DNA of 64,000 nucleotides from NCBI GenBank assembly GCA_907165065.1, contig OU015525.1:1141138-1205137 (forward strand), in the 5' to 3' direction. This DNA is from Caprimulgus europaeus. Lineage: Eukaryota; Chordata; Aves; Caprimulgiformes; Caprimulgidae. The translations under genes and the position numbers were made by a program. Every line of letters starts with the position of its first letter. The stretch's first letter is position 1. Of this stretch, positions 42,641-53,658 are shown one piece after another. The notes under the pieces were generated by a model. The model was not told the origin of the DNA, ran no database searches, and was given only the letters and a program-made list of their open reading frames with translations.

Positions 42641-43380
42641 GCGCTTACAGACTTCAAAGACCGTGCAGTGCCCGCCCTCCTCATCCAGTTTGTTGCAGCC
42701 CATGGATCCAGCCTGTCCAGATCCCTCTGTAGAGCCTTCCTACCCTCAAGCACATCAACACTTCCACCCAGCTTAGTGTCATCTGTGAATTTACTGCAGA
42801 TGCACTCAATTAGTTCATCCAGATCATTGTTAGAGAGGTTAAACAGGTCTGGCCCCAACACTGAGCCCTGGGGAACACCACTGGTGACCGGCCACCAGCT
42901 GGATTTAACTCCATTCACCACAACTCTTTGGGCCCAGCCATCCAGCCAGTTTTTAACCCAGCAGCGAGTGTGCCTGTCCAGGCCGTTGGCAGCCAGTTTC
43001 TCCAGGAGAATCCTCTGGGAAATGGTGTCAAAGGCTTTAGTAAAGTCCAGGTAGACAACATCCACAGCCTTTCCTTCATCCACTAAGAAGATCACCTTGT
43101 CATAGAAGGGGATCAGGTCAGTCAAGCAGGACCTGCCTTTCACAAACCCAGGCTGACTGGGCCTCATCACCTGGTTGGCCTGTGTGGTAGCACTCAAAAC
43201 GATCTGCTCCACGACCTTCCAGGGCACCGAGGTCAGAGTGACAGGCCTTTTAAATGCTTTTCAGCAGCACCCAGGAAGATCATCTCCATAATTGTTCCAG
43301 GTTCTGTGGTTGGACTGACAGGTCTGCAGTTTCCTGGCTCTTCACTCACACGCTCTTCATACATGGGAATGACGTTGCCC
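42610..43380 (-). mobile_element. CR1 LINE reverse transcriptase, minus strand, 205-codon open stretch
   Basis: 43227-42610 is open for 205 codons: [50 protein letters not shown], then FTDDTKLGG at the catalytic site (FADD in the consensus). The longest intact RT palm in the window, but it lacks the flanking domains. 43230-43380 carries its pre-RT region. Confidence 0.9.
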
Positions 43381-43700
43381 AGCCTGCAGTCAGTGAGGAC
43401 CTCTCCAGACTCCTAAATCACACAGAGGGTTCCTTGCTGTGTTATCAGCACTTGTTGGTGAGGAAGATGAGGTGAGGCAGGAAGGGTGTCTGTGCCTCTG
43501 AGTTGCTGGGTGCTGGAGTTTCTGGCAGGCAAGAGGCACGCTGGGCCAATGCAGGGCTGGTCTGGGGGTGCCAGTGAGTCAAGTGGAGTCACTTCTGTCC
43601 CCCAGAAAGGGGGGTTGTGTGACTGGATGTGCAGAAGTCCTTGGGGAAAGATGGTTTGAACTGAGAGATGCCAAGGAAACGACCTGATTCTTTTAACTGA
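43381..43700. other. Spacer, nothing recognised
   Basis: No gene or named repeat seen. 43615-43660 (GACTGGATGTGCAGAAGTCC) is shared with 11290-11320 and 60765-60795. Confidence 0.45.
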
Positions 43701-44198
43701 ACGTGGAGGAATCTCATGAAGTTGAAAAAGGGGAGCTGCAGAGTCCAGATTCTGGGGAGGAGTCAGCCCAGGCAGCAGGAATGGCTGGGAGCCAATTGGA
43801 CAGAAAGCAGCTTAGCAGAGAAGGACCTTGTGGTCCTGGTGGAGAACAAATGGACCATGAGGTGGCAATGCCCCCTTGCAGGGAAAAAAAGTCCAGCAAT
43901 CTCCAGTGTGACATTAGGAAAAGTGTTGCCAGGAGGTGGAGGGAGGTGACCCTTCCTGTCTCCTCAGCACTGGTGAGGATCCATGTGGGGTGCTGTGTGT
44001 GGTTTTAGGCTCCCCAGCAGAAGAAGGACATGGACTTAGTGGATCAAGGCCACTCCAGGGCCACCAAGATTGTGAAGAGGTTGAAGCATCTTTCCTGTGA
44101 GGAGAGGCTGAGAGAGCTGGGACTGTTCATCCAGGAGACAATAATGCACAGGGCAGCAGTCACGAGTGTGTATAAATCTGTGATGGCCAGGAGTGAAG
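43700..44198 (+). mobile_element. CR1 fragment, second subfamily
   Basis: Same CR1 C-terminal region as 11291-11690 and 60850-61350 (GCAGGAATGGCTGGGAGCCA; AAGGACCTTGTGGTCCTGG). No intact frame. Confidence 0.7.
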
Positions 44199-45134
44199 TC
44201 AAGACAGCCTGGTTCTTGTGAGCAGTGCACACACGCAGGACAAGAGTCCATGGGCACAGGGGAGAACAGATGGAACTCCATGGGCAGAGATGGCAAAGCC
44301 TTTTTCCTTGTGAGGCTGGTGACAGAGTGACAGAAGTGGTGGAGACTCTGCCCTGGGAGATACTGAAAACTTAAGTGGCCGAGATCTAAGACAACTTGGT
44401 CTGCGTGGCCATGCTTGAGCAGGTGGGTGGAAGCACATTGTCTCCAGAGATTCCTGTTGAAATACATGTTTCAGTGATTGTGTTTGGTGGGAGGGCCAGG
44501 CTGGGAAAGAGAGAAACTCAAGTGCATGGTGGCACTAGGAGATTTCATCAGAGGTGTGTCCACGGGAGCTTTGTGGAGTTGAAGTCTTTGTTTGATCAAG
44601 TGCTGGTCTTGTGTCCCACTGTGGAAGCCCCCCAGGTGCCAGTCTGTGGTGTTGTTGCATGTGGTGTCAAGACAGCCTGGTTCTTGTGAGCAGTGCACAC
44701 CAGCAGGACAAGAGTCCATGGGCACAGGGGAGAACAGATGGAACTCCATGGGCAGAGATGACAAAGCCTTTTTCCTTGTGAGGTTGGTGAAAGACTGGCA
44801 GAAGTGGTGGAGACTCTGCCCTGGGAGATACTGAAAACTCGAATGGATGTGCTCCTGGAAAACCTGCTCTGGGTGGCCCTGTTTGGTGGAAGGTGGGTGG
44901 AAGCACACTCTCTCCAGAGATTCCTCTTGAAATACATGTTTCAGTGATTGTGTTTGGTGGGAAGGCCGGGCTGGGGAAGAGAGAAACTCAAGTGCATGGT
45001 GGCACCATGATATTTCATCAGAGATGTGCAAATGAGAACTTTTGTGGTGTTTGAAGTCTTTGTTTGATCAAGTGCTGGTCTTGTGTCCCATTGTGGAAGC
45101 CACCCAGATGACAGTGTGTGTTGTTGTTGGTTGT
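44199..45134. repeat. 468-bp tandem duplication in the gene 10 3' flank
   Basis: Unit 1 is 44199-44666 and unit 2 is 44667-45134; both start TCAAGACAGCCTGGTTCTTG. Each contains a CR1 tail, the CAGAG(G/A)TTCCTG junction and the start of the keratin 3' flank up to GTTGTGGT/GCATGTGGT. Several substitutions separate the units. Confidence 0.85.
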
Positions 45135-45281
45135 GGTATCCTATTTTGTGGCAGAGTTCTTGTGGCCCTTTCCCACTCACCCTGATGGCCTCTTGAGGCC
45201 TGGCTTTGTGCAAGGTGAAGCTGGAAGAGCCTTAGGAGAAGAAATGAAGAGGAGGCGTCTGAGGCTGGGATGCAGGAAATG

Positions 45282-45287
45282 TTTATT
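45282..45287 (-). terminator. Polyadenylation signal AATAAA, gene 10
   Basis: Class A 3' UTR. Confidence 0.8.
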
Positions 45288-45525
45288 GAAAGGATGAAAG
45301 AGTGGGAAGGCAGGAGCACCAAGTGGAAGTGATGTGGTCGAAGGTGCGAGAAGGGTGACAATTAGCCAAGGTCTGGCCCCTTCTCTCCTTCCTTGCCTGG
45401 TGCCTTGAGAGGAGGAGCAGTGGATGGAGAGCCCATGGGCCAGGAACATGGATGAGGTGCGTCCTCAGTCCATGGCGTGGCTGTCAGGGTGTGGGTGTTT
45501 GGTGTGAGGGGAGGTGGCAGGAGCC

Positions 45526-45828
45526 TTAGCAGGGGTAGCAGCCCCTTCTGGCGCCGAAGCAGCCCAGGCCTCCGAAGCCGTAGCCGAAGGCTCCAGAGGA
45601 GACGGGCACTCCCTGGGAGCTGAGGGCGCTGCCCACGGCAGCCGATGAGGAGGATCCGACGGCGGTGTTCTGGGGGAAGGAGCTGAGGATGGGTCCTGGC
45701 AGGGTGACCAGCACGGTGGGAGGCTGGATGGTGACTGTGGAGTCCTGGCACTGCCTGACACAGGGCTCGTTGCAGCTGTTGGCCAGCGGGGCGGGTGGGC
45801 AGGAGCCGCAGAGGTCGTAGCAGGCCAT
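45526..45828 (-). CDS. Feather-type beta-keratin, gene 10 (100-residue form)
   Basis: Intact copy lacking one Gly-Tyr unit, like gene 3, but on a T33/T38 background where gene 3 has V33/P38. The deletion is therefore either recurrent slippage at the 6-bp repeat or a transferred tract. The intron has two private changes (GGAAGGGAGGG near 45852 and a GGGGGGG run near 45876), neither affecting the splice sites. TATA intact. Partner of gene 5. Confidence 0.96.
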   Translation of the reverse strand: MACYDLCGSCPPAPLANSCNEPCVRQCQDSTVTIQPPTVLVTLPGPILSSFPQNTAVGSSSSAAVGSALSSQGVPVSSGAFGYGFGGLGCFGARRGCYPC

Positions 45829-46056
45829 GTGTGTGGTGTGGAGGGGCCCTGGAAGGGAGGGTGTTGAGCAAGCGGGGGGGCGTGGGGGTGCGAGGGGCGG
45901 TGTTGCAGGAGGGCGAGGGGTTAGGGAGGGCTGGTGTGGGGCTGTGGGGAGCGTGGCGGTGGGGAGGCGTGAGGGCTGGTGAGGCTGGGGCAGAGCGTGC
46001 TGGAAGAGAGGGGCCAGGTGGGGCAGGAGCAGGAGGGGCAGGGGGTTGAGGCTCAC

Positions 46057-46162
46057 CTTGTTGAGCGCGGAGGAGAAGGCGTGAGGAGAAGTGTGTGAGG
46101 GAGGGAGGCGCGGGGCCGGTTTTATTCTGGTCCCCGAGGGGCGGGACAGCCTTTGCGCATGC
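46057..46162 (-). promoter_or_regulatory. Core promoter and noncoding exon 1, gene 10 (TATA intact)
   Basis: AATAAAA at 46120-46126. Confidence 0.75.
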
Positions 46163-46299
46163 CGGCATTTTGCAGCAAGCGGCTGTTCCGTGCCCCAGCT
46201 GGACATGGAGGAATGAGGTGGGGAGTGTTTTCCTTCCCACAACGCTGCTTTTCATGGCCTTCTCTTGAGGCCGTGTCCCTGTGGCCCTGGCGGCAGCTT

Positions 46300-46640
46300 T
46301 CAAGTGCCAGTCGGTGTTTGGGAGGGTTTGCACGGAATCTGTGTGTCAGGGCATTTGGCAGACACAGCCAAAGGACTTGAGATGATGTCATCTTGTGTCA
46401 CTCGTGTGTGTGGTTTGTGGGTGTCTTGTCACGAGGTGATCTTCCTTCCTCACTGTCCTGGCAGGCTGCTCTGGCATTTGGAGGTGTGCTGGGCATTAGA
46501 GGTTCCTGTTTCATTGTGTTTTATCACTGTCCAGCTGACTGCCATCAGCTTTCAAGTGACAGTCGGTGTTTGGGAGGATTTTCACCGAATTGGCATGTTC
46601 AGAGCATTTACCAGACATGAGCAAAGCGCAGGAGAGGTGC
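46300..46640. repeat. About 253-bp tandem duplication upstream of gene 10
   Basis: Units start near 46294 and 46546 with CAGCTTTCAAGTG; the second carries the same GTGACAGTCGG variant as gene 1. Confidence 0.7.
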
Positions 46641-46944
46641 GGTGTGGTCAGTGAGGTGTCATCCCGTGGCATCGTGTGCTGTGGTTTGCGGGGGTGTTGT
46701 GCCAAAGGGGCCTCACTTCCTCACAGCCCTGGAAGGCTGCTCTGGGCTCTGCAGGTTTGCTGAGAGTTCTGTGCTGAGAGCTCGGGGCTGCCCCTTCCAT
46801 TGCCTTTGATCTTATTCCACCTCACTGCCATCTTGCTGAGCCTGTCTTGAGTCCTGGATGTCCTTGTTGCTTGTTTTCTGTGAGTGTCTTGGTGCCCCTC
46901 TTGCTTGTCAGGGTGTAGCTGGGTGCATTGGGTTTGTGAGGGAA

Positions 46945-48915
46945 GGTTTTGTAGCGAGGGGGTGCACGGGTGGCTTCTGTGTCAGGTTCATGAATATTCC
47001 CCCATGTTCCATAGTGAGTCTCCATGTGCCAGAAGAGGAGTTTGTGGGAAGAAGACTGAGCTGTGTGAGTAGAGGGCTTTGGCTGGGTCTCAGGAAAACA
47101 GAAGAGAGCTTTTGACCATTGGAGAAAGGGGAGATAACTTTGGTGGATCCCAGGGATGGCCAGTGGGGCAAAGTCCAACTAGAACTTAATATGGATCCAT
47201 AAAAGAGAGAAGAGAAAATGTTTGTATCCCTACCTTAGCAGCACAAGGAGGGGTAAGGAGAATCTCCATCTGTTATTGGATGTGGAGGGAAATATTTTGA
47301 CAGAGGAGGAGGAAAAGCCTGAGGTATTTGATGTCTTTTTGCCTTGGTCATTAACAATAAGATCACTTGTTCTGTGAGTAGGCAGCATTTTTAGCTGTTA
47401 GACAGGTCTTCACAGCAGAGCGAATCCCCCATAATCCAAGGGGAAATGGTTAGTGACCTGCTACACCACTGAGACAGTCACAGGTCTATGGGGCCTCATG
47501 GGATCCCCCCAAAGGTACTGAGGGAGCCGATGGAAGTGCTCACCAAGGCACTTGCCATCATTGATCTGCAGTGCTGGCTCACCGGGGAGGTCTCAGTGGA
47601 CTGGAGGTCAGTAAATGTGATGCCCACCTACAAGAAGGGCTGGAAGAAAAATCCAGGGAATTACAGACCTGTTGGTCTGACCTCTGTGCCAGGGAAGTTG
47701 ACACAGCAGATCATGTTGAGAGCCATCACACAGCATGTGCAGGACAACCAGGAGTCCAGGCCCAGTCAGCCTGGGTTTATTAAATGCAGGTCCTGCTTGA
47801 CTGACCTGATCAGCTTCTATGACAAGGTGACTCACTTTGTGGCTGAGGGAAAGGCTGTGGATGTGGTGTACATGGACTTTAGTGAAGCCTTTGGCACCAT
47901 TTCCCACAGCATTCTCCTGCAGAAACTGGCTGCTCATGGCTTGGATGGGTGCAGTCTTTGCTGGGTAAAAATCTGCCCAATTGGCTGGGCCCGGAGACTT
48001 GGGGGCCGGTCCCAAGAGGTCTTCCCCAGGGCTCAGTATTGGCACCAGCTCTGTTTATGATCTTCATCACTGATCTGGAGAAGGGTGCAGCGAATGAAAA
48101 TGGGAAGGCAAAAGGACTCCAAGCCTTTTTCTGAGTAAAGCAAGCTGCTGCTCCATTATCAGTGAGAATCCACAATTCCCTTGTCCCCGGGCATCTTTGC
48201 CAGCAAGAGTTTCTGTTTTCCCTCTCTCTCATTCTCCTCTCACGGTTACATTTATACATCTGTGTTCTCAAAGCAGTCAAGCTACACAGGACGTAAAGCA
48301 GGATACTTCTTGGCACAGCCACACTTGTGGCTGTTTTCAGCCACATCTCAGTTCACACACTCCCTCAGGTGGCCTTCCAGCCCGACCTTCTCACACATTC
48401 AGCATCTCCTGTCCTGTGGAGCTTGTTAACCTTGATCACTCTCAATTTATCTCCCACCTGTTCAGCACAGTTCCCACACAAGGGGATGGAGTGCACCCTC
48501 AGTGAGTTTGCAGGTGACCCCAAGTTGGGTGAGGGTGCTGATCTGCTGGAGGTTGGGAAGGCTCTACAGAGGGATCTGGACTGGCTGGATCAATGGGCCA
48601 AGGCCAACTGTGTGAGGTTCAGCAGCTGAGTGTTGGCTCCTGCACTTGGGTCACCACAACCCCATGCAGCGCTCCAGGCTTGGGGCAGAGTGGCTGGAAA
48701 GCTGCCCGGCAGAAAAGGACCTGGGGCTGTTGGTCACCAGCCGGCTGAATGTGAGCTGGCAGTGTGCCCAGGTGGCCATGAAGGCCACCAGCATCTTGGC
48801 TTGTGTGAGCACTAGTGTGGCCAGCAGGAGCAGGGCAGTGATCGTCCTCGTGTACTGGGCACTGGTGAGGCGGCTCCTCGAGTGCTGGGTTCAGTGTTGG
48901 GTTACTCACTCCAAG
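46945..48915 (+). mobile_element. CR1 LINE, duplicate of 21000-22970
   Basis: A 190-codon open stretch at 47488-48060 ([28 protein letters not shown]). Interrupted by the LTR-like insert at 48086-48480, then MECTLSEFAGDPKLGEGADL and the thumb region. Confidence 0.9.
48082..48484 (-). mobile_element. LTR-like insert of 395 bp (duplicate)
   Basis: 48086-48480 with AGGG at 48082-48085 and 48481-48484; same length and termini as 22141-22535, so it predates the segmental duplication. Confidence 0.6.
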
Positions 48916-48916
48916 A

Positions 48917-49495
48917 TAGAAGGGAGGGGTTTGGGGAAGGTGTTTTGGGATTTGTTTTTATTTCTCTGTATTCTAATCTGGCATTGATTTGTAATGAATT
49001 AAATTAATCTCTTTAAGTCGAGTCTGTTTTGCCTGTGATGGCAGCTGGTGAGTGATGTCCCTGTCCTTGTCTCAACTGAAGAATCATTTATCATAATTTC
49101 TCTCCCTTCTCTTGTTGAGGAGCGGGAGTGATAGAGCAGCTTGGTGGGCACTTGGTGTCCAGCCATGGTCAACTCACCACAGAGCCCCATCTCCACAGCA
49201 GAGCAGGGTCACAGGCTTGTTCCTGCACGTGGTCCCCAGTGCCCCATGCTGTGCCTCAGGGACCCCCCAGTGAGGAGGATGGTGACCTCACCCAGGGGCT
49301 TTGTGTGTGAACTGAAAGCAGAGGGCTGGTGGCTTGGGGTCCCCTGCACAGTTGTTCCAGTGACCCTGCAGCAGGGAGGTTGTTGTTCTGGAGCCCCCCT
49401 GCATGGGTGAGTATGGGACCCTGCAGTGAAGAGGGGCTGGTGGCCGGGGGATCTGTGCCAAGGGATGAGTTGGGGACCCCGTAGCAAGGCGCTGC
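48917..49495. repeat. LTR 3' portion (to 49181) and unidentified post-LTR repeat
   Basis: Same order as 22972-23560. A deletion relative to the first copy joins CGTAGCAAGG directly to CGCTGCCCC near 49490. Confidence 0.65.
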
Positions 49496-49941
49496 CCCTT
49501 CCATGGCGTTGGTCCCTCCCTGCCTTGATCCCAGCTCGTTCAGCCTGTCTTTAGGCCTGGCCGGTGCCGGTGGGTGTGGTGTGTGGGGGTCTTGGTGCCC
49601 CTGTTGCTTGTCAGGTTGGAGGTGGTAGAAAGGAGGCTGCCTGTTTGGGCTGGTGCCCCCTTGTTGGCGTCCCTGGGGGCGGCAGTGGCAGCAGGCAGAG
49701 CAGGGCTGTTTGGCAGAGCCGGCCGTTGTCCTGGCAGCCCTGCTTCAGAGCTGGCAAGCCCTGTGCTGTGGGGCGCCCTGCCATGCTCCCCAAAGGCCTG
49801 TGCTGGCCCCTCCGTAGCGCTGCCCTTGGCTGGGGCCGGCACGTTTGCAGCCTGGGCTCTGGCAGGACACAGTGCTGGGACTGGGGCCTGGTGCGTCCAA
49901 GGAAGTCTAGCAGAGCTTTTGCAAGGTGTGGAGAACAAGGC

Positions 49942-50340
49942 TTAGGAGCAGTGGTTGAGGGAACTGGGGGTGTTTAGTTTGCAGCAGAAGGCGACTGAGG
50001 GGAGAAGAGAGCGCTCTCTACAGCTGCCTGCAATCCAGTTCCAGTGACGTGGCTGTCGGTCCGTTCTCTGCAGGAACAAGAGCAAACAGCCTCGAGTTGC
50101 ACCAGGGGAGGTTTGGGTTGGACATTGGGGAGAATTCAATCAGCAAAGGGTTATTAATCATTGGAAGAGGCTTCCCAGGGAAGTGGTTGAGTCACCATGG
50201 CGGGAGGTATTTAAAAGAGGTGGAGACATGGCCCCTGGGGACATGGTTTAGTGGTGGATTTGGTGGCGTGAGGTTAACGCCTGGAGTCGATCCTGTTCCA
50301 AGTCTTTTCCAAGCGCAGTGACTCTGTGATTGTGTGTGGG
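49942..50340 (+). mobile_element. CR1 LINE 3' end (duplicate of 24140-24535)
   Basis: Same CR1 tail with few substitutions and a 3-bp insertion in the GCAGCAGAAGG stretch. Confidence 0.85.
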
Positions 50341-50998
50341 GCACCCTGCAAGGGCAGGGGAGTTTGTGGAGAGGCCTTTGAGTGTGGCGAGAGGCAGAGG
50401 GGGAGCGGGAGCATCAGGCAGAGGAGGGGGTGAGCCAGGGCCTTTGGGGTGTTTCCTTGGGGTGAGTGCCGAGGGCTGAGGCCTCTTGTGTGCACAGTGG
50501 CTGAGAGGCAGCCAGAGGCTTTGGAGCTGGGCGAGGGCGTTGGAGGCGAGCACGCTGCACGGGGCTGCAGAGCCCAGGCCCTGGTGCTGGTGGCTGCGTG
50601 CCGGGGGGTTGCTGAATGGCAAGGCCTGCCCCAGCTCAGCCCCGGGGAGGGCTGCGCAGGCTGTTTTGCAGGCGAGCTGTTCTGGTGGCTGAGGAAGGTG
50701 AAAGGCGCTCATCAGGAGTGCTGAGCCACTGGATGTTCCCAGGTCCATGGGGCCTGACGGGCTGCAGCCAGGAATGCTGAGGGAGCTGGCTGATGTCCTT
50801 GGGAGGCGCCTCTGGATGGGCTTGGAAAGATCCTGGTGCCTGGGAGCAGTTCCTCAAGGCTTGAAGAGAGCTGCTCGCTCTCATGTATAGAAGATCAAGG
50901 GAAAGCATCTGGGAAAGGAAGTAGAGGTTGGTGGGCATGAGCATGTCCTCATTTCTGGGCAAGGAGAAGGAAAAAACCCTCTTGGAAGGCTTTGCCAA

Positions 50999-51626
50999 TG
51001 TCACCGAAATGGGGAATAAACTCCTTCACACCAGTGTAGCCGTAAGCAGCAGCACTTCTGTACTGCAGCACTGGGTGCACAGGGGATCGCTCCACCTCTC
51101 CTGGGTACTGACTCGTCTCTGCACGAAAGCTTTATACAAACAAAATATGCATATTCATTACTTTTCCAAGAAGTCATTAACATATTCATTACATATCCAG
51201 GAACTTATTAATTTATGTCAATGTCCCTTTGGCATGCGCTCTCTCTCTCTCTGGTGGTCGTCACAGTCTTCTGGTGGTCGTTGTCACTGTGTCCTTTGGT
51301 TGTACTTTTCCTTTGTGCATCCTCAGTTCTTTCTGGGCTTGTTTCCAGCACTTCTGTCTCCCTTGTCCCATAAGAGTTGGCTCAACACCTTCTCTTGTCA
51401 CATCCCAGTGGTCAGTAAAACAAAGAGTCTTATTGCTTCTAGGAACATTAAGGGAATAAATGTTGATTTCTGAAATTCTCTGATGAAGATACATTGTTCT
51501 TAACTCCAGGATTAATTGTTACTGATAATGTTTAATGTTTAATCAGTGTTAATGATTAGAACAGACCTGGGACTTTGCAGTCTCTTCTTGGTGAGGTTTC
51601 TGTGATTGCCTAGTTCAAACCTAACA
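50999..51626 (-). mobile_element. LTR-like element, 628 bp (duplicate of 25188-25815)
   Basis: Same termini; TATA-like TTTGTATAAAGC on the minus strand near 51130. Downstream (51627-52028) about 400 bp are present that copy 1 lacks, including a diverged CR1 RT piece near 51870-51980. Confidence 0.6.
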
Positions 51627-52575
51627 ATCCTCACTTATACATTATGCTTTACAGTTTTCTACTTTTGATCAAACCAAACTCTTCTGTGTGATCAAATTGT
51701 GATTATTTTATCAGAGTACTTGCAACACCAAGACCAGGAAGGACAAGAAGGTGAGGGGAAGTGCTCAACGTGGATTTCTCAAGGGGAAATCATGTTTGTG
51801 GTCCTCTGTGTCTTTCATGTGGACGTGACTTGCTTTGTGGATGAGGAGAGAGCGTGGCCAGTGTTTACCATGACTTTTTTAGTAAAGGCTTTGATGCTTC
51901 CTCCCCTGGCATGCTCCTAGAGAAGCTGAGAATGTGTGGGTTGCATGCTTGGCCAGTGAGATGGACTGCCAAGTGGTTGATGGGCCCCGAGGCTTGTGAT
52001 CTTCATGAGGACAAGAGTCCACGGGCACAACTGAAATCAGATGGAACTCCATGTGCAAAGGCAGCAAAGCATTTTTCATTGTGAGGCTGGTGAAAGAGTG
52101 GAAGAGGTGGTGGAATTCCCATCCTGGGTGATACTGAAAACCTGACTGTCTGTGTTCCTGGACAACCTGCTCTGGCTGTCCCTGCTTGAGCAGGTGGGTA
52201 GAAGCACGAGCTCTCCAGACTTTCCTGCCACACTACGTGGTTCAGTGATTCTGTTTGGTGGGAGGGCTGGAGAGCCATGCTGGGGAAGAGAGTCAGTGAA
52301 CCATAAGCAGGCACTGGAAGCTGTGGTCAGAGTTGTGCACAGGGGATCGTTGTGGTGTTGAAGTCTTTGTTTGACCAAGTGATGATCTTGTGCACCCTCA
52401 GGTGCCAGTCTGTGTTGTTGTTGCTTGTGTTGTCATATTTTATAGGAGACGTGTTGTGGCCTTTTTCCACACACCCTGATGGCCTCTGGAGCCCTGGTTT
52501 TCTGCTGGGTGAGGCTGAAAGAAGTTTGGGAGAAAAAAGGAAGTGGAGACGTCTCAGGCTGGGATGCAGGAGAAC

Positions 52576-52581
52576 TTTATT
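52576..52581 (-). terminator. Polyadenylation signal AATAAA, gene 11
   Basis: Class B 3' UTR. Confidence 0.8.
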
Positions 52582-53015
52582 GGGAGAAAAAGAAAGTGAA
52601 ATAGCAGAAGCACCAAGTGGAAGAGAGCTGACGTGAGGTGCAAGTAGGATGAGCGTCAGCCGAGGTCTGTGCACTAGATCTTCCCAGATCCCCAAGGTCT
52701 TCCTGGCCTGCAGTGGGAGCAGCACACCAGAAGTCACCCGTGGTCCTTGGCATGTGAGAAGGTGGTAGCAGCGCAGAGTAGTGGCCATCGAAGAAGGAGC
52801 GATGCAGAGCAGGAAATGGGAGGAGGACTTCTATGGAGAATGTTTCAAGGATGCCTGGACTGCCCTGTTCCCTGCTTCTTGATAGTTTTGTGCCATCAGA
52901 AGAAGAACCCTGGATGATGGGGTTGTGTGCCAGCATTAGAATGAAGGTGCGTCCTCAGTCCATGGCGTGGCTGTCAGGGTGTGGGTGTTTGGTGTGAGGG
53001 GAGGTGGCAGGAGCC

Positions 53016-53324
53016 TTAGCAGGGGTAGCAGCCCCTTCTGGCGCCGAAGCAGCCCAGGCCTCCGAAGCCGTAGCCGTAGCCGAAGGCTCCAGAGGAGACG
53101 GGCACTCCCTGGGAGCTGAGGGCGCTGCCCACGGCAGCCGATGAGGAGGATCCGACGGCGGTGTTCTGGGGGAAGGAGCTGAGGATGGGTCCTGGCAGGG
53201 TGACCAGCACGGGGGGAGGCTGGATGGTGACTGTGGAGTCCTGGCACTGCCTGACACAGGGCTCGTTGCAGCTGTTGGCCAGCGGGGCAGGACGGCAGGA
53301 GCCGCAGAGGTCGTAGCAGGCCAT
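53016..53324 (-). CDS. Feather-type beta-keratin, gene 11
   Basis: Intact 102-residue copy with R11, T33 and PPP36-38: identical in protein to gene 4 although its flanks pair it with gene 6. The intron has GGGGTCAGGG for GGGGTTAGGG at 53413-53422, a change in a loop of the quadruplex motif. TATA altered, as in gene 6. Upstream homology to most copies stops after GCAGCTTTCAAG, again as in gene 6. Confidence 0.96.
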   Translation of the reverse strand: MACYDLCGSCRPAPLANSCNEPCVRQCQDSTVTIQPPPVLVTLPGPILSSFPQNTAVGSSSSAAVGSALSSQGVPVSSGAFGYGYGFGGLGCFGARRGCYPC

Positions 53325-53552
53325 GTGTGTGGTGTGGAGGGGCCCTGGAAGAGAGGGTGTTGAGCAAGCGGAGGAGCGTGGGGGTGCGAGGGGCGGTGTT
53401 GCAGGAGGGCGAGGGGTCAGGGAGGGCTGGTGTGGGGCTGTGGGGAGCGTGGCGGTGGGGAGGCGTGAGGGCTGGTGAGGCTGGGGCAGAGCGTGCTGGA
53501 AGAGAGGGGCCAGGTGGGGCAGGAGCAGGAGGGGCAGGGGGTTGAGGCTCAC

Positions 53553-53658
53553 CTTGTTGAGCGCGGAGGAGAAGGCGTGAGGAGAAGTGTGTGAGGGAGG
53601 GAGGCGCGGGGCCGGTTTGATTCTGGTCCCCGAGGGGCGGGACAGCCTTTGCGCATGC
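53553..53658 (-). promoter_or_regulatory. Core promoter and noncoding exon 1, gene 11 (TATA altered)
   Basis: The TATA position 53616-53622 reads AATCAAA. Confidence 0.7.
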
